From Nemopilema nomurai (taxonomy: Eukaryota > Cnidaria > Scyphozoa > Rhizostomeae > Rhizostomatidae): DNA of 64,000 bases. The stretch lies in the NCBI GenBank assembly GCA_003864495.1, contig ML133437.1, positions 1,922,001-1,986,000 of the forward strand. Reading direction: 5' to 3'. Of the stretch, positions 45,201-59,000 are shown in pieces (within the stretch, counting starts at the first letter, position 1; every line of letters begins with the position of its first letter). Under the pieces are notes generated by a model. That model did not search any database. It had not been told where the DNA came from and worked only from the letters and a program-made list of their open reading frames with translations. Position numbers and translations under genes: made by a program.

Positions 45201-48200
45201 CGAGAACCCTGGGTAAGCATTTGATTTACCTGTAAGATGGTGAAAAAAGCAAGTGCATAAAATTTTTACGTGCTTTCAACAATTTTGTGCTGCTTTAATG
45301 AGAAATCTTACTCCTTCTGCAGGAAAACCGAAACAGCCTATCGTGTGGAAATGGGAGAATTCATGATTGAGTGTAAGTCAAACATCAGATTCTAATGGGT
45401 TGGAACTGGGTCAAAAAATCATGCCTACGCCAATATCACGTCGAGAATAAAGAGAAACTTTGCTGTTTTAGGAGTTGTGATGCCAGTCAGAGTTGTATTT
45501 TACTCATGAAATCAAGAACTTCTTTTTTTAATGCTGGTATCGTCAAAAAAACAATTTGCTCAGGCTAAAATGTGCAGATCGAAACTTGCTTCGTGTTTGA
45601 CTGGTCAAAAATGCTCACTTTAAGTCAAACTATTTGATTTGACTTTAGATAATGATCGAGATTATCTACAGCCTCGAGATGTACGGCATATTTTTTGTTT
45701 TGCTGTAATGAATGCTTCATGGTGAATGTTTTATTCCTTAGCAAGCCCTGGTCAGCCTTACGGTGGCTGCATGCGTCACTTCAATCGAGTGGAGGCTAAC
45801 ATGAAACTGAGGTCAGTAATAAAAGAATAAATTTATTTATTAAAGACAGAAATTGAGGAGAACATTTTAATGATAGATGTAATTTTCAATTATTGTTTTC
45901 CACTTATCAGTCATTTTCTGATCACTTGATATGACATTTCACCCTGTCATCTTCTGTAAAACTAAAATTCTCTCTCAAATCTAATAAGACTGTTAGGTTT
46001 CAAATATGCAGAAAAATGCAGATCGTGAGCAATGCAGAAAAATTTTCGTCTTTTTGATCTCACCTAAAGTCTGAAAATTAATTTAGTAATATCAAACGGT
46101 TTGAAAATGTCTTATACAACAACATTCAACCTTGCTTTCAACATAAGATTAACAATTTTTTTCCTCTCCAAGGCGTGAAGAAATTCAGGCTCTTCTTGGC
46201 CCAAATGAAACTGTTTTGCCTCTCTGCATCTTCCCAAGGTATGAGCAGACTGTCTTTGATCCATTAAACATCACAGTGAACCATTGAAAGTATGATCTCC
46301 TGAACCGTAGTGCATTTCGAATACCCTGGTGCACTGGTGCCCAGATTGATTTTGATTCTCCTTACTCTTCGCTTAGGCGTAGGTGCCCAGATTAATTTTG
46401 ATTCTCCTAACTCTTCACTTAGATTTAGGTGCCCAGATTAATTTTGATTTTCCCTTCTCTTCAGTTAGGCTTAGGTGCCCAGATTAAGTTTGATTCTCCC
46501 TACTCTTCTCTTAGGCTTAGGTGCCAAGATTGATTTTGATTCTCCCTACTCTTCACTTAGGCTTGGGTGCCCAGACTTTACAGTGCCACACTTGGAAGCA
46601 GACCCGGCTACAAACCCAGTCATGAAGTCAATGTACATACCAGATGCCTGCCTCAATCAGTCGCACCCTCGCTTTTTGTACGTTTCAATAGTTTTTCTAT
46701 TCTTTCTTGGTTTTGTCTTTCTAATTTTTTTATACATTTTGGAATCAAGGAATCTTTGTCAAACCGTTTCTCCATTTATTATCTTCACATATAAAAACAC
46801 ATCTCGCAACATTACTGGCTTTGATGCAGGTCTAAAGAGCATTATAAACTGATCATGATCATCTGATATTGTTTCGAATTTTTATGGATTTATTTCAGTT
46901 TGCTTTCATTTTTTGGCCACTTTTACGACTTGTTACAGCATCTTAATGATTCCTCTGAACATCTTTTTCAAAGGAACTTGGCCGGGAAGCCAATGCAGAG
47001 GAAAGGCGAAAGAATCACCCAGAACGTGCCAGGTGAGTTTTGCTGCCTCTCTTTAAAACCTTTTCTCCTTTAAAGCTTTATTCTGAATAAACACATTGGG
47101 CAATTGGCTCTGATACATTATAAAAATCGGTGCTAAGTGCAAGGTTAAAAATAGCCACGCCCCATTTTGCTGACGTTGGTCTAATGTTGCCACTCGTCCT
47201 TCTTCTCTCACCCTTTATCTTTTGCCAAATTTCAGTCTACCGTGACCTGAACACACCCGAACCCTTCATGGAGAGATTCCCACTGGATGACGGACAGGCT
47301 GCCCGCGACTCCAAACCCAACCATGTTTACTTGGACAATGTTCTGTTTGGCCTAGGCATGTGCTGCACACAGGTAGGTGCAATGTTGTGGTTGTTGCTGC
47401 AATGCTTGGTACTACCGCTGAGACTGTTCAATTTCTACAATGAATCCATTTGTAGTTTGCACTTAATCATCACATTGAATGCAGAAAGCTGCCTGTGCAA
47501 TACCACAACTTTAGGATTAAGATAGCATCTGATAAATTGGATAAAAATGGATGGATTTGCCAAGAGATTCTTGAGTCAGATTTGATGAAAAAGACAGCGC
47601 TTCATCTAGTTGCACATAAAAGATAGCACACATCCTCAGCAACTGAACATTGCTAGTCAAGTTGAAGCCACTGAAGTAAGATTATTTCACAGTTATTTTC
47701 CTGTCCCAGGTGACCTTTCAAGGATGCAACATTGACGAGGCCAGAATTCTTTACGATCAGCTGGCTGTGTTGGCACCAATCATGGTAAGCGCCTTTTTTT
47801 TCATTTTTAGAAGAAATTATGAAAACAGGTAATTATAGTGAGTCGAAAGAAAAAACACTTGCTTTCTTCAGCTAAACTCTATTTGTAGGCAACATTAAAA
47901 AGAGGAATTTTTAGTAGGTATGTATGAAGAGCAACAAGGCAATATGAGAAACCAAAACAAATTAACCTCATAGGAGAGAACAACAGAAGCAAAGAAACCA
48001 TAGATTGGCTGATATTTCTGTGACCAATTTGGAAATCCCTGTACACATCTCTGATTATGAAGCTCCTCGTCGAGTTCCCCCCTCCCCCCTCTCTCTCTCT
48101 CTCATAAATATTTTGAAGGCTTGTTAATTCATTTATCCCACCATTAGCTTGCCTTATCTGCTGCTACACCCGCAACGAAAGGCCACCTCTTGAACACCGA

Positions 48201-51200
48201 CTGCAGATGGGGCATCATCTCTGCCTCAGTCGATGATAGAACAGATGAAGAGCGAGGAATTAAGGTAACTGCTCACATGAAATTGTTCATGCAATAACTT
48301 ATGAAAAATGAAAAATGACACATTATGCAAAACATTTGAACTATAAACATTTGATTTGAGGTTTTGAACTATTCGAGCAGACTGCAACTCTTCGAACTAG
48401 TTACCTAGTTGTTAAATCTGCGTTACTTACCAATGTTCCTTTGGATTCCACTACTAGTAATTGTGATCATTGTCCCTTCAGCCACTGAAAGAGAACAAGT
48501 TCACGATAAAGAAGTCGAGGTACGATTCAATCGACATGTACATCTCGCCAGAAGGAGCCATGTACAATGACGTCAAAATCGACTATGAACAGGAACACAT
48601 GGACCTTCTGCTCAAAGCCGGTGCGTGAAAAGTTTTATACTTTGCCACTATATCACTATCAAAATGTTTCCCATCACGTGATGCCTATCCTCAAGCTATT
48701 ATGTTTTTTGGTATTGAAATTCTTTAATAAAACTAAGAAGCTCTGACGAGTAGAAAACATTCTCCAAATATTGTACAGTAGAAAAAAGTTGATAACAGAA
48801 AGCTAGCAAAAATAAAAAAAGGTTTTTCACATTCATTAAGAAGCTCGTGGTTTCTTGCTTAGTCTCGTTTTCTCTGTTAAAGGCTGCTTTTATTTCTTGC
48901 AAAGTTTTGAAGGCTTGAAGAGAATGCAGACGGATACAAGATACACTACTACTCGCCATGCTCGTTCTATTTCCAACACTTAAACCATTAGCTAACGATT
49001 CGCCATTTTGTTTCAGGCATCGATGAGCAACTGGCTACCCACATTGCTCATTTCTTCATCAGGGATCCAATCTCCTTGTTCTCGGACAAGATAAACGTCG
49101 ATGATGAGAATGAACTGGAGCATTTTGACGTAAGCATCCTGTTTTGCAAAGATACCTGAGTAACCTATGCTCTAATCAATGATAGCTTTAGGGACTCCGC
49201 GTGGGAATAAGCACTTTGTAGCCTCAAATTTCACGATTTTTACATATCAGAAACATCCATTTAAGATGAACATTGCTGTATTGTCAATCCTGCCATCTCT
49301 CAAATCGTAGAACATCCAGTCCACGTGCTGGCAGACAATTCGATTCAAGCCACCTCCACCAGGAACAGACATGGGATGGAGAGTCGAATTCAGGCCGATG
49401 GAAGTAAGTTTCTTTGGAGTGCTCGGTAGACTATTGGTTGGACGCTACTTTTGTCGAAGCAAGGCTAGGTGTATGCAATCTAGCAACGTTAATACACTGC
49501 TGATACATAGCAAACTGCTAATGAACTTTAAAGGCAAATACAGCGAAGAAACTAAAATCAGTAACTATTGCACGTCGATCAATAAGTAATTAAGTAATAG
49601 GATAACCAGTAATTACAGAAACTAGAGGGCTTCCGTTAGAAATTCAAACTTTAGAATTCGAGCTACATACACTATAGAAAACATTTTAATTTCACCACTT
49701 CAGTATTTCAAAACACTCTAACGATATTTGACCTCTTTCATCGGTTCTATTGATGCCTTGTGATATGATGTGATATGATGTGATACGATGTGATATGATG
49801 TGAATGATATGATGTGAATGATATGATATGATGCGATATAATATGCTGTTTTTCAACTCAATACAGGTGCAACTCACTGACTTCGAGAATGCGGCTTACA
49901 CGGTTTTCGTTGTCTTGATGACCCGGGTCATTCTCTCTTTCAACTTGAACATGCTGGTGCCCATTTCAAAGGTAAGATGAATTTGGCCTTCCCATCTTTG
50001 TGCAAGTAAACAAAGCTTTGCGCAGACTACCGACAGATTTCATCAATATTTTCTGTGACAAGCATCTTCGCATAGAAATCTTTACCTCTGAGCTAACAAC
50101 GATTAGAATGCCTTTTACTTCAAATACCACCAATGACCAGGTGTTTGCCTTTCAAGTTACGTAGCCTCCTGAGATGGCAGCCTAAATTAAGGTATTTAGT
50201 TCCAAGTAAAGAGTAGTGGATCTCGCAAACATGCAAGTATTCTCCTTGCCCGTTTTAGATGGAAGAAAACATGGCAACTGCCCTGAAAAGAGACGCAGCA
50301 CACAAAGGAAAATTTTACTTCAGAAAGAATATTGAAAAATGTAAGAAAACATCGCATGAAATTTATTACGCGCTTCCTGATTCACATTTGAAATCAGAGC
50401 ATGCGGTCTCTTGCCACAGAATGGAAATTTCAGGCCATGATCTGGGAATCTTCCGCTTTAGACGATAAAATCTACAATGCTCCTTAAGCCCTCTAAATGC
50501 TGTTACTTTTTTGATTTGTGCCATGATATCTGCTGATGAACTGGCTCACTCTTTACTTTTCACTGATGTAACTTCAGTGAGGACAAAGAGGTAACAAGGC
50601 CAACTCTTGCCAATAGAAAAACCTTTATGCTCTATGATAATATTGATATACATTTAATATTGTTCATGAGTAAAACATCCGGCAGGTTTTGATGAGAATT
50701 TCAACGACTGTGGAAACAACGATTATGAGCTGATGTCAATTGATACAATCATAAATGGAAAGGTAAGAGTCTTTACTGTACTATGAAAATTCCTCATATA
50801 GCCTTAACTGCACCAGTATGCTATCATGTTGACAATAAATTCAATATATCAATTTCTTGGGTCCTCTGCCAGCCCACGTTTCACTTTTTTCCGTTATTGA
50901 CTCTCTATGGAAGGTTAACAAAGCATGTGAATTAGAGCTAGGTACAAAATCTGTCCCGTGTCCCTTATGTCTTTTATTGATATAAAGATAGTAAATTCTT
51001 GAATGTGAACTATCAAAGCAAAACCTCCTTGTTTCACGCCACCTATAATCAATACCAAAGTTTCACATCAATAAAAACTTGTATGTATAACTAGCTCATC
51101 CAGTCTCATGTTTTCCACCTCTTTCCTCCAATAACTTCTAAGCTGATTTCTCGGTCGTCGCAGGATAATGAGTTCCCCGGACTCATTCCGTTGATAAACT

Positions 51201-51846
51201 GCTACATGGATCACATTGATGTTGACATCGACACCAGATGCACAATCAGCCAATACTTGAGACTGATCTCCAAGCGAGCCTCTGGTTAGTTAGACGATTC
51301 TAATATCTTCTTCTTGGATACATTTCTATACCCACGCATTCATGACGTCATATTCCAAAGCAAGCACTACAACCCACCCTAATCTCTAAGCGTACTTTTG
51401 GAAGCTAGAAGGATACTTCTGATGACTATGTCTGTCATATACTCATAGTGCATAAACACTACCTGTCACACCTTGATGATCGTAAGCTAGACATTGAAAC
51501 AGCTTTATTTGAAATGTCTTGGCTGCAATTGTGATTGCTCCTTACATTTAATTTCGCAGGAGAATTGATGACAACAGCTAGTTGGATAAGATCGAAAGTG
51601 CGAAGCCACCCAAGCTACAAATTCGACTCAGTGGTTTCAGATGAGATCGTGTACGATCTTGTGCAAGAGGCTTCAAGGGTCGCCTTGGGGCAAGAAAGCA
51701 GCGCCGAGTTGTTGGGGGCACCGATCAGCAAATCCAGCTGCTACCTCCCCGACAAATGCAAGAAGATGCAGGAGGAAATCGACGAATTTACAAAAATCAT
51801 GACAATCTCAAAGCGGAGTGGAAGAATAACCGGCGCACAGTGCTAA
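42213..51846 (+). CDS. GCLC: Glutamate-cysteine ligase catalytic subunit, copy 1
   Basis: Cytosolic ATP-dependent ligase joining glutamate and cysteine, the first step of glutathione synthesis. Exons: 42213-42365, 45103-45212, 45323-45372, 45742-45811, 46173-46238, 46561-46677, 46974-47032, 47236-47372, 47710-47784, 48148-48264, 48482-48620, 49017-49129, 49311-49403, 49867-49971, 50259-50340, 50686-50762, 51164-51284, 51560-51846; 1971 nt, 656 aa (vertebrate GCLC 637). Family motifs: MGLL...KWGDE start, [31 protein letters not shown] (Cys251-252), [60 protein letters not shown]. Derived spots: SSPGQP replaces the usual GTPGQP, and exon 7 ([16 protein letters not shown]) departs from the RNIRxRRG consensus. 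Lies 1.2 kb upstream of a second copy. Confidence 0.95.
46336..46565 (+). repeat. 46-bp tandem repeat copying the exon 6 splice acceptor
   Basis: Five consecutive 46-bp units start at 46336, 46382, 46428, 46474 and 46520, and a sixth phase begins at 46566 inside exon 6. Each unit holds a pyrimidine tract, TTAG (or AGTTAG/ACTTAG) and a near-copy of the exon 6 opening (GGCTTAGGTGCCCAGA). Each thus repeats an acceptor plus the codons for R-L-(G/R)-C-P-D, followed at once by TAA or TGA. Confidence 0.93.
49761..49842. repeat. TGATATGATG microsatellite in GCLC copy 1 intron 13
   Basis: About 80 bp of imperfect TGATATGATG/TGAATGATA units, only ~25 bp upstream of exon 14. No coding meaning. Confidence 0.85.
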
Positions 51847-53088
51847 GGGACAACTCTGAGTTAACAATTAGAACTACTGAAATTTACTTTTATCTTTTTA
51901 AAATGTTGTAATTTAGGAAGTGGCAATTTAGGGATCAGTAATCTGGCAAGTAATCTGCCTAAATGAATAGTTGGTAAGAGAAAATTTGCCTTCGAAGGCA
52001 GTACCTGAGGAAGGCCCAAAATTTGGTCGTAAGCCTGATGTCAAATAAGCAATTCCACATGAAGTCTTGATGCTGATTCCTCAGAATTAATCTTTTTTGT
52101 TTTAAGTTCTTTTAAGTTCTTTAGTTCTAATATTTGTATATTTAATTAATTCTTATTATTGTTAAATTAAATTTGTAGATATTTCGTTTCTTTCGTCTTA
52201 CTTGTTAAGCAGTTTATAAAATTTCTTTACCAGAAATATTTGCCTTTTTGCAATTAGCTTCGAAGTAAGCACGGATTAGCCCTTCTCGCAATCTTATGTG
52301 CTATTTGGTCATATATTTAGAGTAGAATTATTGTAAATCAGATAGAAACTATCAGTCGTTGAATTTGAATCTTTTTATAGATGAACAAAGTATGTTGATA
52401 TGTAATTGTGCACATATTAGATTTACTGCAAACTTGAAGCTCGAGTGTAACCAGTGTAAATGTATATTAGCATTTGATATCATTCTTCAATAACTCTGTG
52501 TCTTTCTTGCAAAAGTAGTTCTGTATTTACATGCTTGCAATGAAGTTCTGAAGTGGTTTCCTAGAAAACTTGCTTCAGAATTGACTCCTCTCGAATTAAA
52601 AAGTTCTATAGATTTCGAGGGAATCCCTCCTAAGGATGTTACCGGACGCGTAGGTCAAAAATCCGCGATACCACAGAAAACGCTTTCTAACAAGGTCAAT
52701 TTAGCAGCTGTTGATTCACGTAAACATGCTCTTGAAATTTCTCTGTGTTGAATTTGAAATTTCACGCAAATTCTCTGTGTTGAATTTTAGAGTTACTCGC
52801 GCCGGAAAATCGATTTTGAGCCACTGAGTTTCACCGTTTTTGAGCTTAAAAATCCCAATAAAAGCGAGAACGGATAGTTTTGAGTGCCAACCTTGTGATA
52901 CCTTGAATTAGGTCGAATAACAATCACCTCTAGTTTGAGACAGCTGCGAAGGAGCGTATAGTTCCCAGGCTTCGAATCGAATCAACAACATTGGCTCAAG
53001 TCATCGATCCTTTTAGACAGAACACAGAGTTTGTTTTGAAAGAAAGGGGAGAGAGCAAGTCGACCCGTGGATAATAACACTTTGCAAG
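51847..53088. other. Intergenic between the two GCLC genes
   Basis: About 1.24 kb serving as the 3' end of copy 1 and promoter/5' UTR of copy 2. No poly(A) signal of canonical AATAAA form and no other gene was found. Confidence 0.5.
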
Positions 53089-56000
53089 ATGGGTTTGCTT
53101 AGCCTCGGAACGCCTCTCAGCTGGGACGAAACAAAGAAATGGGCAGCTCATATAAAAAAGCACGGACTCATGCAATTTATCCACCAATACAATAAGATAA
53201 AAAGTCGCACCAACGATGTTTTAAAGTGGGGAGATGAGGTGAGTTTAATTCTTCGAAGTAAGCAAATTTAATTACGATCACGTGCGTATACTCTCTAAAT
53301 CCGAGGAGAACTGTAGATTTCAATACTTCGGGCTTTAAGATCTGCTTTAAGTCGCAGGCTACCATTTGTGAAACTTTGTTATCTTCTCGAATCGTCTCTC
53401 GCTACTCTAACAAAAAGAAAGGGTCCCGAATACTGAGGCTCGTAAATCATTAGATGAAGAGTATTTTTGCATTTTGTCGAGAAGTATTATACCAGATGGA
53501 AGACTATCTATAAATATGGTGATGCATAATTCAATCACAGGTGCAGGTACAGGGAAACTTCTACTTGACCTTGTTTTCTCTTCTCCGGGTAACATCATAA
53601 TACTTGGTTCCTTTGCCGTTTCGGCATGAGTCTGCATTCTTAGGGAACCGCAAATGTCCATGTCTTTGTCTAAGCCTCTCGCAAAGAGAAAGGCATGATT
53701 CTACGATACAGGGAACTGTCCCTAGGCATTTCCACTTCCCAGGTTGATCCCGGACTAGATTACCCAAGTTTTATCTTATTTGAATTTTCTAGACAGTACC
53801 AAGCAATGACAGAACCATAAAGTTACTTAACCACCCATAGTGCTTTCCCGATTTTTAAATGGTGGTATCGTATATTAGCACCAGACAATAAGAATACATT
53901 TCATTGAAATGCACGTGTTCTGTGGCTTAGGAAGAACTCAAAGAGGAATTTAAAATGAAAAGGAAGATTTTAAAAAGAACTTTGAAGGAGAGTTTGTGCG
54001 AGGTTGTAGAAAACTGTACGAACTTCTCTTTTTGTAATCTTTAACTGGCCTATTGTTATTATAATTAAATCGTTATATTCATGACAGGTGGACAACAAAA
54101 GTCACCCTAATGCACATGCTATGACATGCTTTGTTTATGTTTCTTGCACATTGAATTTGATATTCCATGTATAATTTTGTATGATGTAATATAGCTGTAT
54201 AATGTAAACAGCTAGTGCAATAAAATGCAAAACAATATGATGCAGAAAAGAAGCAAAACTAAAATGACTCTTCTTTTCAGATTGAGTATTCTCTGGTTTT
54301 TATTGACCATGAAAACAAATCTGCCAGACTGCTACTCAAAGCAGGGGAAATGTTGGATCCTCTGCAGAAGGAGGAGAACGAAAACCCTGGGTATATATAT
54401 ACATAAATGATCATTTAAACCCATGAGAAATTGTTTTTCTTTGAGACTACAATGGTGATTACATCTGTCAGTATATGCATTACCATTAAAATAACTTTCA
54501 ACCCAAACATCTTTACTCAGGGATTTTTTAGATGTTTGAACTGTTATTAGGACCAAACAATATTGATACTAGTATTCTTTCAAACCTTGAACATTTGTGA
54601 CATGTGTTTATCAATTTAGGCACAACAAGACTGCTTATAGAATGGAGTATGCTGAGTACATGGTTGAAGGTATCCACCAATTACCTTTTATTTGCTTTTT
54701 GAGTATGAAAATCATCTAAATTGGTGACCATTTTAGAATTTTTAGTTCACAGTAATCAGTAGAATACTATTAGCTCTATATCAAAGTCGATTTGTTGAAT
54801 TTAATTTTGAAATCTTTAGAATCCAGCATGAGTGTGTGAGTGAGTGAGTGAGTGAGTGAGTGAGTGAGTGAGTGGGTGAGTGGGTAAGTAAGTGAGAAAA
54901 TAAGCAAGGTAATGCATTTGTTGAAGCAGTGTTGACTAGGACCTCTCTGTTCCAGACATACACAATTCACCCAATCCACTTTTCTAATAATTCATCTGAA
55001 GATTTCTATTTGAGGTTTAGTGAGTTTTGAAGCCTGTTTCTAGGATGTGTGTGATGCTAGCGCATTTCTTTGGCCTAACATCAACATTTGTAGCTTGTAC
55101 ATATCAGACATCCACAGATGCCAAAAAAGGATTGAATATAATCAAACTGCTTTTACAATACTTTTTTACTATCTTTTAATCCAGGAACACCTGGCCAACC
55201 ATTTGGTGGCTGCATGAGACATTTCAACTCAGTTGAAGCAAATATGCAATTAAGGTATTTCAATAGTGATTTAGAATTTATGCCATTGTCAATGTAGAAA
55301 GTTAATTGAGATTGCTCTAAACCACTTAATGAGATTTTGCTTTGCCAGGTCTGACTGAAGCTTAGAACCATCCTTTGAAGCACAATGTTTATGGGGTAAA
55401 CTTAGAATTTTGTTGTATGTTGAGTTTGGCATCACAGTATTGTTTCATCATTCAAGTCTCCCCTAGGTTTTAAGTTTTGTGACTTTTTTCAAGAAATGTT
55501 TCAAAAGTTGATGGTTTTGTTTCTGAGATTGCCTTTCAATTTTACAGGAGAGAGGAAATCCTAGCCATGCTTACTAATCCTGGTGAAACTATGGTCTGTT
55601 TTGCTGTTTTCCCAAGGTTACCATTTTTGTTATATCCTAAAAACTAGTCTGATTTGATAATCAATCTGTATGTTGTGAATTTTAAGAATTTCTTTAATTG
55701 GCTTTTCCAATAGACAGTAATGTTTTAATGTTATGCTGTAAAACATATACATATTTGCCATCTATTGCATTTTCTACATTGTGCTTCAGAAATTTTAGTT
55801 ATCCATTGTGTGGTTTTTCACTTATTATTGAAACAAAGTAATGTAGAAAGGTCACCCTCTTAAAATTACAATAAAAGAATTTTTGGATGATAAAAATGAC
55901 AAAAAAAGTTGGGATGATAAAAATGAAAAAGTTTATGCACCAAAAATGACATTTTTTTTACTAACCGAAGGTTATGTTTTATTAAAACATATTTCGTTTT

Positions 56001-59000
56001 AATAAAAGTGCAACCTATGAGAAACATTGTGGACTGTAATGTATTTTTCAATTACAGAATTGGGTCTCCTGCCTTTACTGAGCCTATTCTTCCTGCAAGT
56101 CCAGAGCACAACAAAGTTACAAGATCTTTGTATTACCCAGATGAAGCAATTCATCACTCACATCCTAGATTCAAGTGAGCAAAGAGTCTGCCAGTTTATT
56201 GTTTTCTTAACTTGCTTCTACTAGTTAAAATAGGACTCTCCATACATCAAGCCTTCGCTGGACATGATAGGCCAGAAGTTTCCAATTTACAATGGTATAT
56301 TTCTGTGCATAGTTCTTCTTTCATCCTGGAAGTTCAAAGTAAATGGGATGAAAGACTTCAATGAAGCATGCCAAGCAACTATTTTATGTTGTATTTGAGA
56401 CCACATCCAACAGCAATGAAGGAGTTTTGTCTACTTAGGCCTGTTCCTTTAAAGGCTTTTCTTGTTTTCAGGAACCTTAGCCGCAACATTAGAATGCGTC
56501 GTGGAAGAAAGCAAATCATCAATGTGCCAGGTATGTGTTACTATAGCTGAAAACAATATTTAATGTCTGCAAAATGCATCAGCTTTTCTGAGTGGTGTCC
56601 TGAAAGAAGAAACCTCATTTACTGAAGTGTTATGTGGCGAATTGAATTCTAAAAACATTTAATTGTAGTTTTCAGAGACACCAAGACTCCAGACCCCTAT
56701 CTGACCGAACTACCAAACGATGATGGAGAGGGGGAGATTGCCTCAAAGCCAGATCATGTTTACCTTGATTGCATGGGGTTCGGCATGGGTTGCTGCTGCC
56801 TACAGGTAAGTGTCTTTAGAATAATCCATGTCATTAGAAAGCTAAGAGGCATTCTTAAGAGAGTGTTGCTTTCAAACAATGGCTGTTTGTTTAAAAGTGA
56901 GTAATAGCAGTACAACTTAAAACATAGCTGATGAAAGAGAGTCTCTGGTAAAATTTTTGCTGGTTCTTTGATCGCTGTAGGTCACTTTCCAAGCCTGCAA
57001 CATTGATGAAGCAAGGACCCTGTATGATCAGTTGGCTGTTCTTGCCCCAATTATGGTAAGTCTCATGTTCTGTTTTGCAACCAGTGCATTTTCCCTACAT
57101 ATATCAAAACAATTCAAGACAGTTAACTCTATTCGGCCATTCCCCCTTTTTTAGTTGATGCATGTTTATAGTTGTTTTTAGTTGATATATTTGTCGCATG
57201 TTTTGGTATGTCATAATTAAAAATATCCATGAGCCTCTACACTTTGAGAAATACCAGATCTACCAGTTGCCATCTAGAATGTTGAAACAAATACAGTTTG
57301 ACTAAGGCTTAATAGATTAATCTCATTGAATAGATGCACGTTAAAGGTATAATCCCTATTTTATACCATACAAATATTTCTGCCTTGACTCTTATCACTA
57401 AGCGAAGTCGCTTCATTGTAAACTTTAGATATGATAACACTTTTTTCAAAAGTGGTGTCAGAATGTTTAAGTGTCCACCTGCCAGGCAATAGTGTGATTA
57501 TATAAGATGAGGACGTCACGTGCGATGTCATGATTTTGCAGCTGTCATTGTCCGCCGCGTCACCAGCTTTCCGGGGGACACTGGTCGACCTCGACTGCAG
57601 ATGGAGCATCATATCTGGCTCAGTTGACGACAGAACTGCGGAGGAGCTTGGCGAAGTGGTAAATAGCCCTGGCATAATTATCCTTCTTGAAGAGCAATAA
57701 ACATTAAGCCGTGCCTTTTCTGATATTGGTGGGAAAATTAAACTGCAAACATGTGGGTGATTCAGTTACGCCTTGTTGTACATTGGAAAAAGCAGTGTCA
57801 TTCTCACAACACTGTTGTCAAGAGAGATATAGAATAACGACTTATGCAAATATTCACAATCGACGTAAATAAACAAGAAGGCTGCTAATTCACGTAGCAT
57901 GCGAGTTTACGCATTTTGCTGTTGAGTTTATAAGCATCTCGGTGTAACAATGAGTAGTTTACTCGGTGCTTTCAAGCCTTTCAAGTGTGGGTGCTTCTCC
58001 CTTATTTTACGTAATTCCTTTAAGCCTCTGAAAAGCGACAAATTTGTACTGCCAAAGTCAAGATACGATTGCATTGACCTGTACCTCTCGACTGCTGGTG
58101 CCAAGTACAATGACCAGAAGGTCCTCTACGAAGACGAGCACCTGGATCTTCTTCTGCAAGCAGGTAGGACCCGTTGCACACGTGACTCGTTGAATAGTGT
58201 TTGGCGAAAAGTGACAACAGGAGACCATTTGTCTTTATTGAACTCAGACTTGCTAATCTTTGACTTTGGTATAATGTTTTCGTGTGGACTATTCTTAGGA
58301 GGGTGAAACCGGAGGATAATTGATAGGGCAATACGAACGTCAAAAGGCATATTGACAAAATATATTGAATACAGTGGCCAACCGTTGCATTTAAAATCAT
58401 TTTTAAAACTATTGATTCCAACAACAATTTATGATAAGAAGTTGAGCTTTGTCTAAAGGTTGGAACAATTGGCTATTTGGATTTGCGATTTTTCAACTTT
58501 TGTTTTAGGCATTGATCGCCAACTCGCGGAACACATTGCCCACCTCTTCATTCGTGACCCAATATCTGTGTTCAAGGAGAAGCTTTTCCAAGATAACGAA
58601 AACGATACCGATCATTTCGAGGTATATGCATGCGATTTGTATCTGGTCAAGGGGGCAATTGTATCAATGTGAATCTGGTCAAGGGGGCAATTGTATCAAT
58701 GTGAATCTGGTCAAGGGGGCAATTGTATCAATGCGAATCTGGTCAAGGGGGCAATTTCTTTTTGCCTTCCGCATTTAAACATATTTGTTTGGTCTTTCCT
58801 TTCAACCAAAGATATCGCTCTTGCTTCCTTTTTAGAACCCAATCCTCCATCGCCCATATATCTAAAGATGGTCCATTTTGTGTCCCTACTTTTAGCTGCA
58901 TGGTTTTGGAAGGGACATTAATCTGGTTTACTGATATTGTTCCTATCCTCAATGTCATTCAATGATTGTAACATTATCCAGTGTCTCGTGCTTTGCATGT

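Noticed and set aside
46475..46852. 125-codon plus-strand frame starting inside the 46-bp repeat
   Set aside because: Its middle is exon 6 of GCLC copy 1 in the true frame; the upstream part is repeat and the downstream part is intron.
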